Part shown: positions 31,021 to 40,109 of the stretch, piece after piece | Layout of the letters: each line of letters starts with the position of its first letter | Numbering within the stretch: the stretch's first letter is position 1 | Assembly: GCF_001507435.1 (NCBI RefSeq) | Contig: NZ_LMWH01000161.1 | Location: forward strand, 62,001 to 126,000 | Origin: Streptomyces sp. NRRL F-5122 | GTDB lineage: Bacteria > Actinomycetota > Actinomycetes > Streptomycetales > Streptomycetaceae | Direction: 5' to 3' | Length of the DNA: 64,000 nucleotides | Program-made: the position numbers and the translations under genes | The notes under the pieces: generated by a model | Database searches by the model: none | Seen by the model: only the letters and a program-made list of their open reading frames with translations | Told to the model about the DNA's origin: nothing

Positions 31021-31084
31021 CTGTCTCTGATGATGAATATGCTGCTCGGAGACTATTTCCCGTCGAACGAAGGGGTCAAGGGCG

Positions 31085-31858
31085 ATGTCGGCAGGCGAGA
31101 CGGGCGGTGGGGCGCAGGTCAAGTCGGCGGTGCGGACGGTCGAATTGCTCGAGTACTTCGCCGGCCGCCCCGGCATGCACTCCCTGGCCACCGTGCAGGA
31201 GGAAGTGGGATATCCCAAGTCCAGCCTGTACATGCTGCTGCGCACGCTCGTGGAGCTGGGCTGGGTCGAGACCGACGCGACGGGCACACGCTACGGCATC
31301 GGGGTGCGGGCCCTGCTCGTGGGGACGTCGTACATCGACGGCGACGAGGTGGTGGCGGCGGCTCGTCCCACCCTCGACCGGCTGTCCGACGACACCACGG
31401 AGACGATCCACCTGGCGCGCCTGGACGGCACGAACGTCGTCTACCTCGCGACCCGCCAGTCGCAGCACTACCTGCGGCCGTTCACCCGTGTCGGACGCCG
31501 GCTGCCCGCGCACTCGACGTCGCTCGGCAAGGTGCTGCTGAGCACGTACACCGACGAACAGGTCCGCAAGATGCTGCCCGAGACGCTGCCGGCGCTGACG
31601 GAGCACACCATCACCGACCGGGAGAAGCTCATACAGGAGCTGCACCAGGTCCGCGAGCAGGGCTTCGCCGTCGACCGCGAGGAGAACACGCTCGGACTGC
31701 GCTGCTTCGGGGTCGCCATCCCCTACCGCACGCCGGCCCGTGACGCGATCAGCTGCTCGGTCCCGGTCGCCCGACTCACCCCGGCACACGAGCAGATGAT
31801 CAAGGACGCGCTGTTCGATGCGCGGGACCGGCTGACCCTCGCGACCCGGAGGCTGTGA
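31085..31858 (+). CDS. IclR family transcriptional regulator
   Basis: A 257-residue IclR protein. The winged helix-turn-helix is around residues 30-58 (LATVQEEVGYPKSSLYMLL), followed by the ligand-binding GAF-like domain (VGRRLPAHSTSLGKVLLS, LGLRCFGVAIPYRTPARDAI). IclR proteins often control catabolic genes divergent from them, here the semialdehyde dehydrogenase, with a sugar-acid-derived inducer likely. The ribosome site is AAGGGG upstream of the ATG. The GNAT gene follows after one base. Confidence 0.9.
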   Translation: MSAGETGGGAQVKSAVRTVELLEYFAGRPGMHSLATVQEEVGYPKSSLYMLLRTLVELGWVETDATGTRYGIGVRALLVGTSYIDGDEVVAAARPTLDRLSDDTTETIHLARLDGTNVVYLATRQSQHYLRPFTRVGRRLPAHSTSLGKVLLSTYTDEQVRKMLPETLPALTEHTITDREKLIQELHQVREQGFAVDREENTLGLRCFGVAIPYRTPARDAISCSVPVARLTPAHEQMIKDALFDARDRLTLATRRL

Positions 31859-31859
31859 C

Positions 31860-32333
31860 GTGGAGATCGCCCTGCGCGAGGTGCACGACAGCGACCTGCC
31901 TGTCTTCTTCCGCCTCATGAACGATCCGGTGGCGCTGCGGATGGCCGCGTTCACCCCCGAGGACCCGGCCGACCGGGCCGGCTTCGACGCCCACTGGGCA
32001 CGGACGCGCACCTCGCCCGGCGTCGACGTCCGCACGGTGCTGGCGGACGGTGACGTGGTGGGCAGCGCCGCGGTGTACGGCGAGGCGGGTGAGCGCGAGG
32101 TCACGTACTGGATCGACCGCGCCCACTGGGGCCGGGGCATCGCGACGGCCGCCCTGCGGATCCTGCTGGAGCAGATCCCGGAGCGCCCGCTGTACGCCCG
32201 GGCCGCCGCGGACAACGCGGGCTCGCGCCGTGTGCTCGAGAAGTGCGGCTTCGCCCAGACGGCCCGGGCGAGGGGCTTCGCGCACGCCCGGGGTGAGGAG
32301 ATCGACGAGGTCGTCCTGGTCCTGAAGCCCTGA
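31860..32333 (+). CDS. GNAT family N-acetyltransferase
   Basis: A 157-residue GNAT of the RimJ/RimL-like branch: N-terminal LREVHDSDLPVFFRLMNDP, acetyl-CoA motif YWIDRAHWGRGIATAAL, then DNAGSRRVLEKCGF. It starts at a GTG one base after the iclR stop, so the two are probably cotranscribed. The substrate is unknown. Confidence 0.87.
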   Translation: MEIALREVHDSDLPVFFRLMNDPVALRMAAFTPEDPADRAGFDAHWARTRTSPGVDVRTVLADGDVVGSAAVYGEAGEREVTYWIDRAHWGRGIATAALRILLEQIPERPLYARAAADNAGSRRVLEKCGFAQTARARGFAHARGEEIDEVVLVLKP

Positions 32334-32472
32334 AGGCCGCACAGCCCCAAAGCCCGACCGGTCCCGTGGTGCGGTGCCGGGCGCGGGTGCCGCCCGACCG
32401 TTCATGAAGTCCCGATGAGAAGTCGGACGAAAGGGAACCATCCGGTCGATCCCGAGCGTCGTCCAGGACGGG

Positions 32473-33930
32473 ATGAACAAGACGATCAGGCGCGCCTCCG
32501 TCTTCGCGCTGCTCCTGGTGCTCACCCTGCTGGTCAGGGCGACCTGGGTGCAGTTCTACGACGGCAAGGCGCTCGCGGACGACAAGGACAACCGGCGGAA
32601 CGCGATCACCACGTACGCGGCACCGCTCGGGAACATCATCGTGGCCGGCGACTCGATCACGGGCTCGGCGCGGACGAAGGGAAGCGACCTCGCCTACCGA
32701 CGCACCTACACGGACGGCAGGCTGTACGCGGCGGTGACGGGCTATGCCTCGCAGAGCTACGCGCCGACCCAGCTGGAGGGCATCTACCAGGACCTGCTCA
32801 ACGGCACGGACAGCCGTCTGAAGAACATCATGGACACCGTCACCGGCGAGCGGGCTCATCCGGGCAACGTGGTCACGACGATCGATCCGGCCGTGCAGAA
32901 GGCCGCCTACCGCGCACTGGGCAGCAAGAAGGGCGCGGCCGTCGCGATCGACCCGAAGACCGGCAGGATCCTCGCGATCGTGTCCACCCCGTCGTACGAC
33001 CCGTCGGCGCTTACCGACGCCGATACCGCCGGGGCGGCCTGGAAGCGGCTCAACGACGACCCGGAGAAGCCGCTGACCAACCGCGCGCTGCGCCAGCCGC
33101 TGCCGCCCGGCTCGACGTTCAAGCTGGTGGTGGCCGCGGCCGCGCTGGAGGACGGACTGTACGCGTCGGTGGACCAGAGGACGGTCAGCCCCGATCCGTA
33201 CATGCTGCCCGGCTCGACCAAAGCGCTGTCGAACGAGAACCCGAACGCCCCGTGCGAGAACGCCTCGATCCGCCAGGCGCTGCGCTACTCCTGCAACAAC
33301 GTCTTCGGCAAGATGGCCGTCGACCTCGGCCAGGACAAGGTCAGGGCGATGGCCGAGAAGTTCGGCTTCAACGACGACCGGCAGGACGTTCCGGTGCGCG
33401 CGTACCCGAGCGTGTACCCGTCGGACATGGACAAGGCGCAGACGGCGCTGTCGGGCATCGGCCAGTTCGACGTCACGGCGACCCCGCTGCAGATGGCCAT
33501 GGTCTCGGCGGCGATCGCCCATGACGGTGAGCTGGTCTCCGCGCACATGGTCTCGCAGATCACCGACAGCGGCGGGGACGTGCTGCAGAACGACGACGAC
33601 GCCGCGCCGACCGAGCGGATCGTCAGCGCGTCGACCGCACGGCAGTTGCAGTCCGCCATGCAGACGGTCGTGGAGCAGGGCACCGGCACGAACGCCCGGA
33701 TCGCCGGGGCGACGGTCGGCGGAAAGACCGGAACGGCCCAGCACGGCGAGAACAACAGCCAGACGCCGTACGCCTGGTTCACGTCGTACGCGAAGTCGGA
33801 CACGAACGGCAAGCAGGTCGCCGTCGCGGTGATGGTCGAGCAGTCGGACGCGGCGCGCTCGGAGGTCAGCGGCAACGGGCTGGCGGCACCCGTCGCCAAG
33901 GCCATGATGCGGGCCGCGCTGGGGAGCTAG
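32473..33930 (+). CDS. Class B penicillin-binding protein (PbpA-like transpeptidase)
   Basis: A 485-residue cell-wall transpeptidase with one N-terminal membrane anchor (about residues 7-25) and the three active-site motifs of the acyl-serine transferases: S214-TFK, SCN at about 273 and KTG at about 418 (VGGKTGTAQ). It crosslinks peptidoglycan outside the membrane. Length and the N-terminus MNKTIRRASVF match the actinobacterial PbpA type. PbpA normally sits in the rodA-pknAB cluster; here it stands alone, so it is probably a paralogue. A strong bidirectional terminator follows. Confidence 0.92.
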   Translation: MNKTIRRASVFALLLVLTLLVRATWVQFYDGKALADDKDNRRNAITTYAAPLGNIIVAGDSITGSARTKGSDLAYRRTYTDGRLYAAVTGYASQSYAPTQLEGIYQDLLNGTDSRLKNIMDTVTGERAHPGNVVTTIDPAVQKAAYRALGSKKGAAVAIDPKTGRILAIVSTPSYDPSALTDADTAGAAWKRLNDDPEKPLTNRALRQPLPPGSTFKLVVAAAALEDGLYASVDQRTVSPDPYMLPGSTKALSNENPNAPCENASIRQALRYSCNNVFGKMAVDLGQDKVRAMAEKFGFNDDRQDVPVRAYPSVYPSDMDKAQTALSGIGQFDVTATPLQMAMVSAAIAHDGELVSAHMVSQITDSGGDVLQNDDDAAPTERIVSASTARQLQSAMQTVVEQGTGTNARIAGATVGGKTGTAQHGENNSQTPYAWFTSYAKSDTNGKQVAVAVMVEQSDAARSEVSGNGLAAPVAKAMMRAALGS

Positions 33931-33936
33931 CGCCGG

Positions 33937-33966
33937 CGGGGACGACCCCGGCAGGGGTCGTCCCCG
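33937..33966. terminator. Bidirectional terminator between the PBP and purine permease genes
   Basis: Perfect hairpin: 13-base arms (33937-33949 and 33954-33966) around the loop GGCA. It lies between convergent genes, 7 bases after the PBP stop and 5 bases before the permease stop. Confidence 0.85.
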
Positions 33967-33970
33967 GACC

Positions 33971-35422
33971 TCACTTCACGCCCAGGATCTGCTCCACCGG
34001 GTCGATCGCGAAGTACACCAGGAACAGAGCCGACACACCCCACAGCAGCCAGTGGACCTCCTTGGCCTTGCCGAGGACGGCCTTGATGAGGACGTACGAC
34101 AGGAAGCCGGCTCCGATGCCGTCGGTGATGGAGTAGGTGAACGGCATCGCGGCGATGGTCAGGAACGCCGGGATGGCGATCTCGTACCTGTCCCAGTCGA
34201 TGTGCTTGACATGGGTCATCATCAGGAAGCCGACCGCGATCAGCGCGGGTGCCGCGGCCTGGAGCGGAACGATGGTCAGCAGCGGGGTGAGGAAGAGCGC
34301 GAGCCCGAAGAGGCCGCCGGTGACGAGGTTGGCGAATCCGGTGCGCGCGCCCTCGCCGACACCGGCCGCGGACTCGATGTAGGCGGTGTTGGACGAGCCG
34401 GAGGCGACACCGCCGGCCACCGCGGCGGCACCGTCGATGAACAGGACGCGGCCGATGCCCGGTACCTTGCCGTTCTCGTCGAGCAGCCCGGCTTCCGCGC
34501 TGATGCCGACGATGGTGCCCATGGCGTCGAAGAAGTCGGACAGGATCAGGGTGAAGACCAGCAGGACGGCGGTGAGCACGCCGGCCTTCCCGAAGCCGCC
34601 GAACAGGCTGAAGTGACCGACGAGGCCGAAGTCCGGGCTCGCCACGATCGTGTCGGGGACCTTGGGGGTGGTCAGGCCCCAGCTCTTGATGTCGGCCAGG
34701 GCGTCGATGACGATCGCGACGACCGTCATGGCCACGATGCTGATCAGGATCGCGCCCTTCACCTTGCGCGCCAGCAACGCGATGGTCAGCAGCACTCCGA
34801 GACAGAACACCAGCACGGGCCAGCCCGTCAGCCGGCCCACGGCGCCCAGTTGCACCGGCACGGTGCTGTTCGCGGCGTCGGGGATGCGGCTGACGAAGCC
34901 GGCGTCGACGAAGCCGATGAAGGCGATGAACAGCCCGATACCTACGCCGATGGCCTGCTTCAGCTGCTGCGGGATGGCGTTCATGATCGCTTCCCGTAGC
35001 CCGGTGAGGACCAGAACACAGATGACGATGCCTTCCAGGACGACGAGGCCCATGGCGTCCGCCCAGCTCATCAGCGGGGCGAGCTGGAAGGCGACGACCG
35101 CGTTGAGGCCGAGCCCGGCGGCGATGGCGAGCGGCAGATTGCCGCCGACGCCCATGATGACCGTCATGACGCACGCCACCAGGGCGGTGGCGGTGACCAG
35201 TTGGCCGGTGTCCAGCTGATGGCCGAACTTGTCCTTGGCGCTGCCCAGGATGATCGGATTCAGGACGAGGATGTAGGCCATGGTGAAGAACGTGGCGAAG
35301 CCGCCGCGTATCTCACGGCCGAAGGTGGAGCCGCGTTCGGAGATCCTGAAGAACCGGTCGACGCCGTTCGCCGCGGGGGGTGCGGCACTCGACCGGTCGG
35401 CCGCCTTCTGCGTTTCGGACAT
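33971..35422 (-). CDS. NCS2 family (AzgA-type) purine permease
   Basis: A 483-residue, multi-spanning transporter. It has the AzgA/GhxP-type signature GSSNTAYIESAAGVGEGART, the N-terminal EIRGGFATFFTMAYILVLNP, and DFFDAMGTIVGISAEAG. Family members import guanine, hypoxanthine or adenine with protons. Nothing nearby is clearly purine metabolism. The ATG at 35422 follows AAGGAG (MSETQKAADRSS). Confidence 0.9.
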   Translation of the reverse strand: MSETQKAADRSSAAPPAANGVDRFFRISERGSTFGREIRGGFATFFTMAYILVLNPIILGSAKDKFGHQLDTGQLVTATALVACVMTVIMGVGGNLPLAIAAGLGLNAVVAFQLAPLMSWADAMGLVVLEGIVICVLVLTGLREAIMNAIPQQLKQAIGVGIGLFIAFIGFVDAGFVSRIPDAANSTVPVQLGAVGRLTGWPVLVFCLGVLLTIALLARKVKGAILISIVAMTVVAIVIDALADIKSWGLTTPKVPDTIVASPDFGLVGHFSLFGGFGKAGVLTAVLLVFTLILSDFFDAMGTIVGISAEAGLLDENGKVPGIGRVLFIDGAAAVAGGVASGSSNTAYIESAAGVGEGARTGFANLVTGGLFGLALFLTPLLTIVPLQAAAPALIAVGFLMMTHVKHIDWDRYEIAIPAFLTIAAMPFTYSITDGIGAGFLSYVLIKAVLGKAKEVHWLLWGVSALFLVYFAIDPVEQILGVK

Positions 35423-35566
35423 GGCGGTGCTCCTTGCTGCCTGGTGGACCGGTGCCGGATGCTGGCTGGATTGTTCCCCCGGTGAACCTGTTTCAGGTTT
35501 TCTCCGTGTTACGGAATCGGATTCCGCCCCGCACAGGAGGTCCGGTGCGCGGGAGCACCGTGCGCC

Positions 35567-37288
35567 TCAGCCCGCGTACGGGTCGGGCACCTCGCCGCGC
35601 CGGGCCAGGAACTCGAAGTCGCAGCCGGTGTCGGCCTGGGTGATCTGGCCGTTGTAGAGCACGCCGTAGCCGCGCTCGTAGCGCGCCGGGGGCGGGGTCC
35701 ATCGTGCACGGCGGCGCTCCAGCTCCTCGTCGTCGACATGGAGCCGGAGGGTGCGCGCCTCGACGTCGAGCGTGATGCTGTCGCCGGTGCGTACGAGCGC
35801 CAGTGGGCCGCCGACATACGACTCCGGCGCCACATGCAGCACGCACGCGCCGTAACTCGTGCCGCTCATCCGGGAGTCGGAGATCCGGACCATGTCCCGC
35901 ACGCCCTGCTTCAGCAGATGGCCGGGGATGGGCAGCATCCCGTACTCGGGCATCCCGGGTCCGCCCTTCGGACCAGCGTTGCGCAGCACCAGCACGCTGT
36001 CCGCGGTGATGCCGAGCGCCGGGTCGTCGATGGTCCGCTGCATCGTCCTGTAGTCGTCGAAGACGACCGCGGGCCCGGTGTGCGCGAGCAGGTGCGGCTT
36101 CGCGGCGATGTGCTTGATGACGGCACCGTCCGGGCACAGGTTGCCGCGCAGCACGGCGACCCCGCCCTCCTGCGCGACCGGGTTTTCGCGGGGCCGGATG
36201 ACGTCGTCGTCGTGCACCCGGGCTCCCGCGATCTGCTCGCGCAGGGTGTCGTGGCAGACCGTCGGCCGGTCCAGGTGCAGCAGGTCCGGGATCCGGGACA
36301 GGAAGCCGGGCAGGCCGCCCGCGAAGTGGAAGTCCTCCATGAGATACCGCTCGCCGCCGGGCCGGATGTTGGCGAGCACGGGCGTCGTCCGCGCGATGCG
36401 GTCGAAGTCGTCGAGGGTGAGCGGGACTCCGGCCCGGCCGGCCATGGCGATCAGATGGATGACGGCGTTGGTGGAACCGCCGAGCCCGAGGACCGTGGTC
36501 ACCGCGTCCTCGAAGGCCTCGCGCGTGAGGATGTGGCTCGGCCTGCGGTCCTGGAGCACGAGTTCCACGATCCGGCGTCCGGACGCGGCTGCCATGCGCT
36601 CGTGCCCGGAGTCGACGGCCGGGATGCTCGACGCACCGGGCACGGTCACCCCGAGGGCCTCGGCGGCAGCGGTGAGCGTGGACGCCGTGCCCATGGTCAT
36701 GCAGTGCCCGGGCGAGCGGGCGAGCCCGCTCTCCAGCTCCGACATCTCGCAGTCGCCGATGAGTCCGGCACGCTTGTCGTCCCAGTACTTCCACATGTCG
36801 GTGCCCGAGCCGAGGACCTCACTGCGCCAGTGGCCCGGCAGCATGGGCCCGGCGGGCACGAACACGGCCGGCAGGTCGACGGAGGCGGCACCCATGAGGA
36901 GCGCGGGCGTGGACTTGTCGCAGCCGCCCATGAGCACGGCCCCGTCGACCGGATAGGAGCGCAGCAGTTCCTCGGTCTCCAGCGAGAGGAGGTTGCGGTA
37001 GAGCATGGGGGTCGGCTTCTGGAAGGTCTCACTGAGCGTGGAGACCGGGAACTCCAGCGGGAAGCCGCCGGCCTGCCACACGCCCCGCTTGACCGCCTGG
37101 GCCCGGTCCCGTAGATGGACGTGGCAGGGGTTGATGTCCGACCAGGTGTTCAGGATCGCGATGACGGGCTTGCCCAGGTGCTCCTCGGGGAGGTAGCCGA
37201 GCTGGCGGGTGCGGGCCCGGTGGCTGAAGGAGCGCAGCCCCTCGGTGCCGTACCACTGGTGGCTGCGGAGTTCCTCGGGCTTCCTCAC
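35567..37288 (-). CDS. IlvD/Edd family dehydratase, sugar-acid (arabinonate-type) dehydratase
   Basis: A 573-residue iron-sulfur dehydratase. Cluster cysteines are in NPCHVHLRD, GGCDKSTPALLMG and NLCPDGAVIKH, and the PGHCMTMGTASTLTAAAEALG segment is typical. Its N-terminus RKPEELRSHQWYGTEGLRSF and length match the pentonate/arabonate dehydratase branch rather than dihydroxyacid dehydratase of valine synthesis (inference). The GTG start overlaps the stop of the DHDPS-family gene by 4 bases. It is the third gene of the GntR-led operon and should produce a 2-keto-3-deoxy sugar acid. Confidence 0.87.
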   Translation of the reverse strand: MRKPEELRSHQWYGTEGLRSFSHRARTRQLGYLPEEHLGKPVIAILNTWSDINPCHVHLRDRAQAVKRGVWQAGGFPLEFPVSTLSETFQKPTPMLYRNLLSLETEELLRSYPVDGAVLMGGCDKSTPALLMGAASVDLPAVFVPAGPMLPGHWRSEVLGSGTDMWKYWDDKRAGLIGDCEMSELESGLARSPGHCMTMGTASTLTAAAEALGVTVPGASSIPAVDSGHERMAAASGRRIVELVLQDRRPSHILTREAFEDAVTTVLGLGGSTNAVIHLIAMAGRAGVPLTLDDFDRIARTTPVLANIRPGGERYLMEDFHFAGGLPGFLSRIPDLLHLDRPTVCHDTLREQIAGARVHDDDVIRPRENPVAQEGGVAVLRGNLCPDGAVIKHIAAKPHLLAHTGPAVVFDDYRTMQRTIDDPALGITADSVLVLRNAGPKGGPGMPEYGMLPIPGHLLKQGVRDMVRISDSRMSGTSYGACVLHVAPESYVGGPLALVRTGDSITLDVEARTLRLHVDDEELERRRARWTPPPARYERGYGVLYNGQITQADTGCDFEFLARRGEVPDPYAG

Positions 37289-38196
37289 AGGCACCACCCG
37301 GCGACGATGCGGGCGACCTCGGCGCGTGTCTGCTCGGGAAGCGTCCTGCTCGGCGGGCGCACGCTGCGGCGGCACAGGCCGAGCGAGGCGAGGGCGTCCT
37401 TGACGACGGCGACGTTGTCGGCGGACCCGTCGGCAGAGCGCAGTTCCTCGAAGCTGCGGATCCGCTCCCACACCTTCATGGCGGCCCGGTAGTCGCCGGA
37501 CCGCAGCGCCGTGATCATGTTCAGCGACATCGCCGGGGCGACGTTCACCAGCCCGGAGGTGAAGCCGGTCGCGCCCGCCGAGAAGTAGGAGGGGGCGTAC
37601 GGCTCGGCGAGGCCGGCCACCCACACGAAGCGGTCCAGGCCGGCGTCCCTCGCGAAGGCGGCGAACCGGGCGGCGTCCGGGACGGCGTACTTCACACCGA
37701 TGACGTTCGGGCAGTGGTCGGCCAGCTCGGAGAGCCGGGAACCGTGCAGCCGGGCGTCGCGGACATAGGGGACCACCCCGAGGCCGGGCACCGCCTCGGC
37801 GATGGCGCGGTGGTAGTCGACCCACCCGGCGGGAGAGACATAGGGATGCGCGGGCTGATGGACCATCACCATTGCGGCGCCCCGCTCGGCGGCATGGCGG
37901 GCGGTGGCGACGGCGGTGGGCACATCGTGCCCGACACCGACGAGCACGGTGGCCGACTCCCCCGCCTCCTCGAGGGTCAGTTCGGTCACCGATCGCCGTT
38001 CCTCGGGCGTGAGGGCGTAGAACTCACCGGTGTTGCCGCCGGGGGTCAGGGTCCTGACACCGCCGTCCAGCAGCCGCCGCAGCAGCGCCCGGTGGACGTC
38101 CCGGTCGACGGTGCCGTCCTCGGCGAACGGGGTCACCGGGATCGCCACCACATCGGCCAGGGCCGCCCGCTGGGTGTCGAACGCGACGCCGCTCAT
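37285..38196 (-). CDS. Dihydrodipicolinate synthase family protein (2-keto-3-deoxy-sugar-acid aldolase/dehydratase)
   Basis: A 303-residue class I aldolase-fold enzyme. It has the phosphate/carboxylate loop TPGGNTGEFYALT, Tyr144 in VVPYVRDA and the Schiff-base Lys169 in VIGVKYAVPD. It is not the lysine-pathway DapA: it shares an operon with an IlvD-family dehydratase and a GntR regulator, and a separate dapA begins at 63936. Likely roles are cleavage or dehydration of a 2-keto-3-deoxy acid to pyruvate plus aldehyde or to alpha-ketoglutaric semialdehyde. The ATG overlaps the gntR stop by 4 bases. Confidence 0.85.
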   Translation of the reverse strand: MSGVAFDTQRAALADVVAIPVTPFAEDGTVDRDVHRALLRRLLDGGVRTLTPGGNTGEFYALTPEERRSVTELTLEEAGESATVLVGVGHDVPTAVATARHAAERGAAMVMVHQPAHPYVSPAGWVDYHRAIAEAVPGLGVVPYVRDARLHGSRLSELADHCPNVIGVKYAVPDAARFAAFARDAGLDRFVWVAGLAEPYAPSYFSAGATGFTSGLVNVAPAMSLNMITALRSGDYRAAMKVWERIRSFEELRSADGSADNVAVVKDALASLGLCRRSVRPPSRTLPEQTRAEVARIVAGWCL

Positions 38197-38849
38197 CGCC
38201 GGCCCTCCTCTTCCCGGGTACCGGGGAACGCCCGGTGGAGGAACGACGCGATGTGGTCGTGCAGAGCGCTCGCGGCGCCGTCCGCGTCGCCCAGCCGGGC
38301 GAGCCGCAGGATCTCCCGGTGCTCGGCGGCCTCCACCGCCCAGGAGGGATCGGCGGCCCAGGCGACGGCGGAGACCAGGGCGGCCTGGTCGCGGACCTCG
38401 TCGAGCATCCGGCCGAGCAGCGGATTGCCGCAGGGCAGATACAGGGCGCGGTGGAACTCCCGGTTGGCCAGCGAGCGTTCGGCGGTGTCCGCCGCCGCGT
38501 CGGCCCGGTCCAGCGCGTCGCGCGCGGCGTCGAGCACGGCTCGTCGCCGCACCGAGCGGCGCAGTGCCTCCGGCTCGAGGAGCAGCCGGACGTCGTAGAC
38601 CTCCCGTGCCATGTCCGCATCCACCGTGCGCACCGTGACGCCCTTGTACTGGCTCATCACGACGAGCCCGGTCCCCGCGAGCGTCTTGAGCGCCTCTCGT
38701 ACGGGCGTCTTCGACACCCCGTAGTGCGCGGCGAGTTCGGTCTCGACCAGGGGCCGACCGGGCGAGAGCTGTCCGGTGAGGATGCGGTGCTTGATCCCCT
38801 CCAGCACGAACTGCGTGCGGGAGGGGATCGGTGTGGGCACAGAGGTCAT
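38193..38849 (-). CDS. GntR family regulator, FCD (FadR-type) subgroup
   Basis: A 218-residue regulator. The winged helix-turn-helix is about residues 15-75 (VETELAAHYGVSKTPVREAL) and an all-helical FCD ligand domain follows (YDVRLLLEPEALR, NREFHRALYLPCGN, EHREILRLA). FCD domains often bind a metal and an organic acid. It leads the operon with the DHDPS-family and IlvD-family genes and probably represses it until the sugar acid appears. A perfect TCATATATGA palindrome lies 31 bases upstream of its start. Confidence 0.9.
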   Translation of the reverse strand: MTSVPTPIPSRTQFVLEGIKHRILTGQLSPGRPLVETELAAHYGVSKTPVREALKTLAGTGLVVMSQYKGVTVRTVDADMAREVYDVRLLLEPEALRRSVRRRAVLDAARDALDRADAAADTAERSLANREFHRALYLPCGNPLLGRMLDEVRDQAALVSAVAWAADPSWAVEAAEHREILRLARLGDADGAASALHDHIASFLHRAFPGTREEEGRR

Positions 38850-38879
38850 GCACGCCTCTCGGGTCTCGTATATCGCGTC

Positions 38880-38889
38880 TCATATATGA
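38880..38889. promoter_or_regulatory. Candidate GntR operator
   Basis: A perfect 10-base palindrome TCATATATGA, preceded by the related CTCGTATATCGCG at 38865-38877. Both AT-rich cores stand out from their GC-rich surroundings, 16-40 bases upstream of the gntR start, where an autoregulatory operator is expected. Confidence 0.5.
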
Positions 38890-39024
38890 CGTATGAAGTA
38901 CGACGCGATGAACCTAGGCGCGTGCGGGACGTCCGTCAACGCTCAGGACCAGGGAAGTCGGGACCCGGGAACCCTCGTGCTCCGCACCGCGGTTGCCCAC
39001 CGTCCGGCAGGGAATCGGCACCGC

Positions 39025-39612
39025 TCACGACTTCCAGTCGGGGTCCCGTCCGCTGAGGCCGATCGCCCGGTCGAGCAGTGGGGCGTCGGCCGGAACGGGC
39101 ACGACCGGACCGAACAGGCCGCCACCGCGGTCCGGGTCGTCGGCCGCGGCGGCCAGGAAGCCGTACGAGGCAATGAGCGCCCCCCGGTCCGGTTCGTACT
39201 CCTGGCCGGTGGCCCTGGCCAGGTCCCAGCCGTGGATCACCAGTTCGTCGGCCGCCACGGCGCCCGCGACCCGGCCCGGCAGAGCCACTCCACCGGCGCG
39301 GGTCTCACCCTCCCAGGCCGCGGGGTCACGCCAGGCCTCGGCCATCTGGTCGAGCGCCGACGGCAGTGCCTCGCGCCAGCCCGGCCCGATGTCCGGTTCG
39401 ATGGCGTCCGGACCGGTGTCCGTGGTGGCGCCGAGATCCTTGCGCCCGGCGTCCCGGAACGCGACGGCCAGCCCCAGCAGATGGCCCAACAGGGTGCGCA
39501 CCGTGAAGCCGGGGCAGGGCGTGGCGTCCAGGAGTTGTTCGTCGCGCACCCCGGCGGCGAGCCGGGCGACGATGCGCGTCTGCGGTCCGAGATCGACGAT
39601 CGTGTCGGTCAT
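39025..39612 (-). CDS. TIGR03086/DinB-like (mycothiol-dependent maleylpyruvate isomerase fold) protein
   Basis: A 195-residue protein with the TIGR03086 pattern: ATPCPGFTVRTLLGHLLGLAVAF near residues 29-52 (His of the metal site in LGHLLG) and DELVIHGWDLARATG near residue 130. Related proteins have a four-helix DinB fold, bind a divalent metal and may use mycothiol. The specific role is unknown. It stands alone on the minus strand. Confidence 0.82.
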   Translation of the reverse strand: MTDTIVDLGPQTRIVARLAAGVRDEQLLDATPCPGFTVRTLLGHLLGLAVAFRDAGRKDLGATTDTGPDAIEPDIGPGWREALPSALDQMAEAWRDPAAWEGETRAGGVALPGRVAGAVAADELVIHGWDLARATGQEYEPDRGALIASYGFLAAAADDPDRGGGLFGPVVPVPADAPLLDRAIGLSGRDPDWKS

Positions 39613-39689
39613 TCTGTCCTCCGAGTCCTCTTCACTCGAGAGGTTGACCGACGCGGACCACCGAACTCATCGCTCCCGCGCCCTCCGTT

Positions 39690-40109
39690 TCAGGGAGCCG
39701 TGTGTTCCCTGACGGCCGCGCGCCGCCTGCCGCGCAGCAGATCACGTACCGAGGGCCCGCCGCGCAGGCACCACAGCGCGATCACCGGGTCGCAGATCGC
39801 GCAGCCCAACGAGGAGCCGTGGTCGAAGGGGACGATGGGGTTTCCCTTGAGGTGGTGCACGACGTCCCACCCGGTGTGCAGCAGCCAGCCGACGCCGATG
39901 AACGTCCATGACTCCAGGCCCCGGTAGGCGACACAGGTGACGAGGGCGGTGAACGCGAACTCCCAGCCGCCGAGACCGCCGCCGCTGAGATAGGCGGCGC
40001 CCGCTCCGGCGAGCATGACCGCGTTGACGCGCCGCCGGTGCGGTTCGCGCAGGAGGGACATGAGGACCGCATAGAGGACGCCGATGGCTACGGGCGCGAG
40101 ATACTGCAC
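39690..40109 (-). CDS. DUF6010-like small membrane protein
   Basis: A 139-residue protein with about four membrane segments (APVAIGVLYAVLMSLL; AVMLAGAGAAYLSGGG; WEFAFTALVTCVAYRG). A conserved-looking segment TGWDVVHHLKGNPIVPFDHG is followed by the Cys pair SLGCAICDPVIALWCL, suggesting a metal or haem site at the membrane surface. I recall this pattern as DUF6010; function unknown. It is divergent from the MFS gene across a 203-base gap in which nothing is recognised. Confidence 0.7.
   Translation of the reverse strand: MQYLAPVAIGVLYAVLMSLLREPHRRRVNAVMLAGAGAAYLSGGGLGGWEFAFTALVTCVAYRGLESWTFIGVGWLLHTGWDVVHHLKGNPIVPFDHGSSLGCAICDPVIALWCLRGGPSVRDLLRGRRRAAVREHTAP

Noticed and set aside
35567..37288. 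Calling the IlvD-family gene the branched-chain amino-acid ilvD
   Set aside because: Operon context and the N-terminal sequence fit sugar-acid dehydratases; there are no valine/isoleucine genes nearby.
37285..38196. Calling the DHDPS-family gene dapA
   Set aside because: It sits in a GntR/IlvD sugar-acid operon, lacks the DapA-like N-terminus, and a better dapA candidate begins at 63936.
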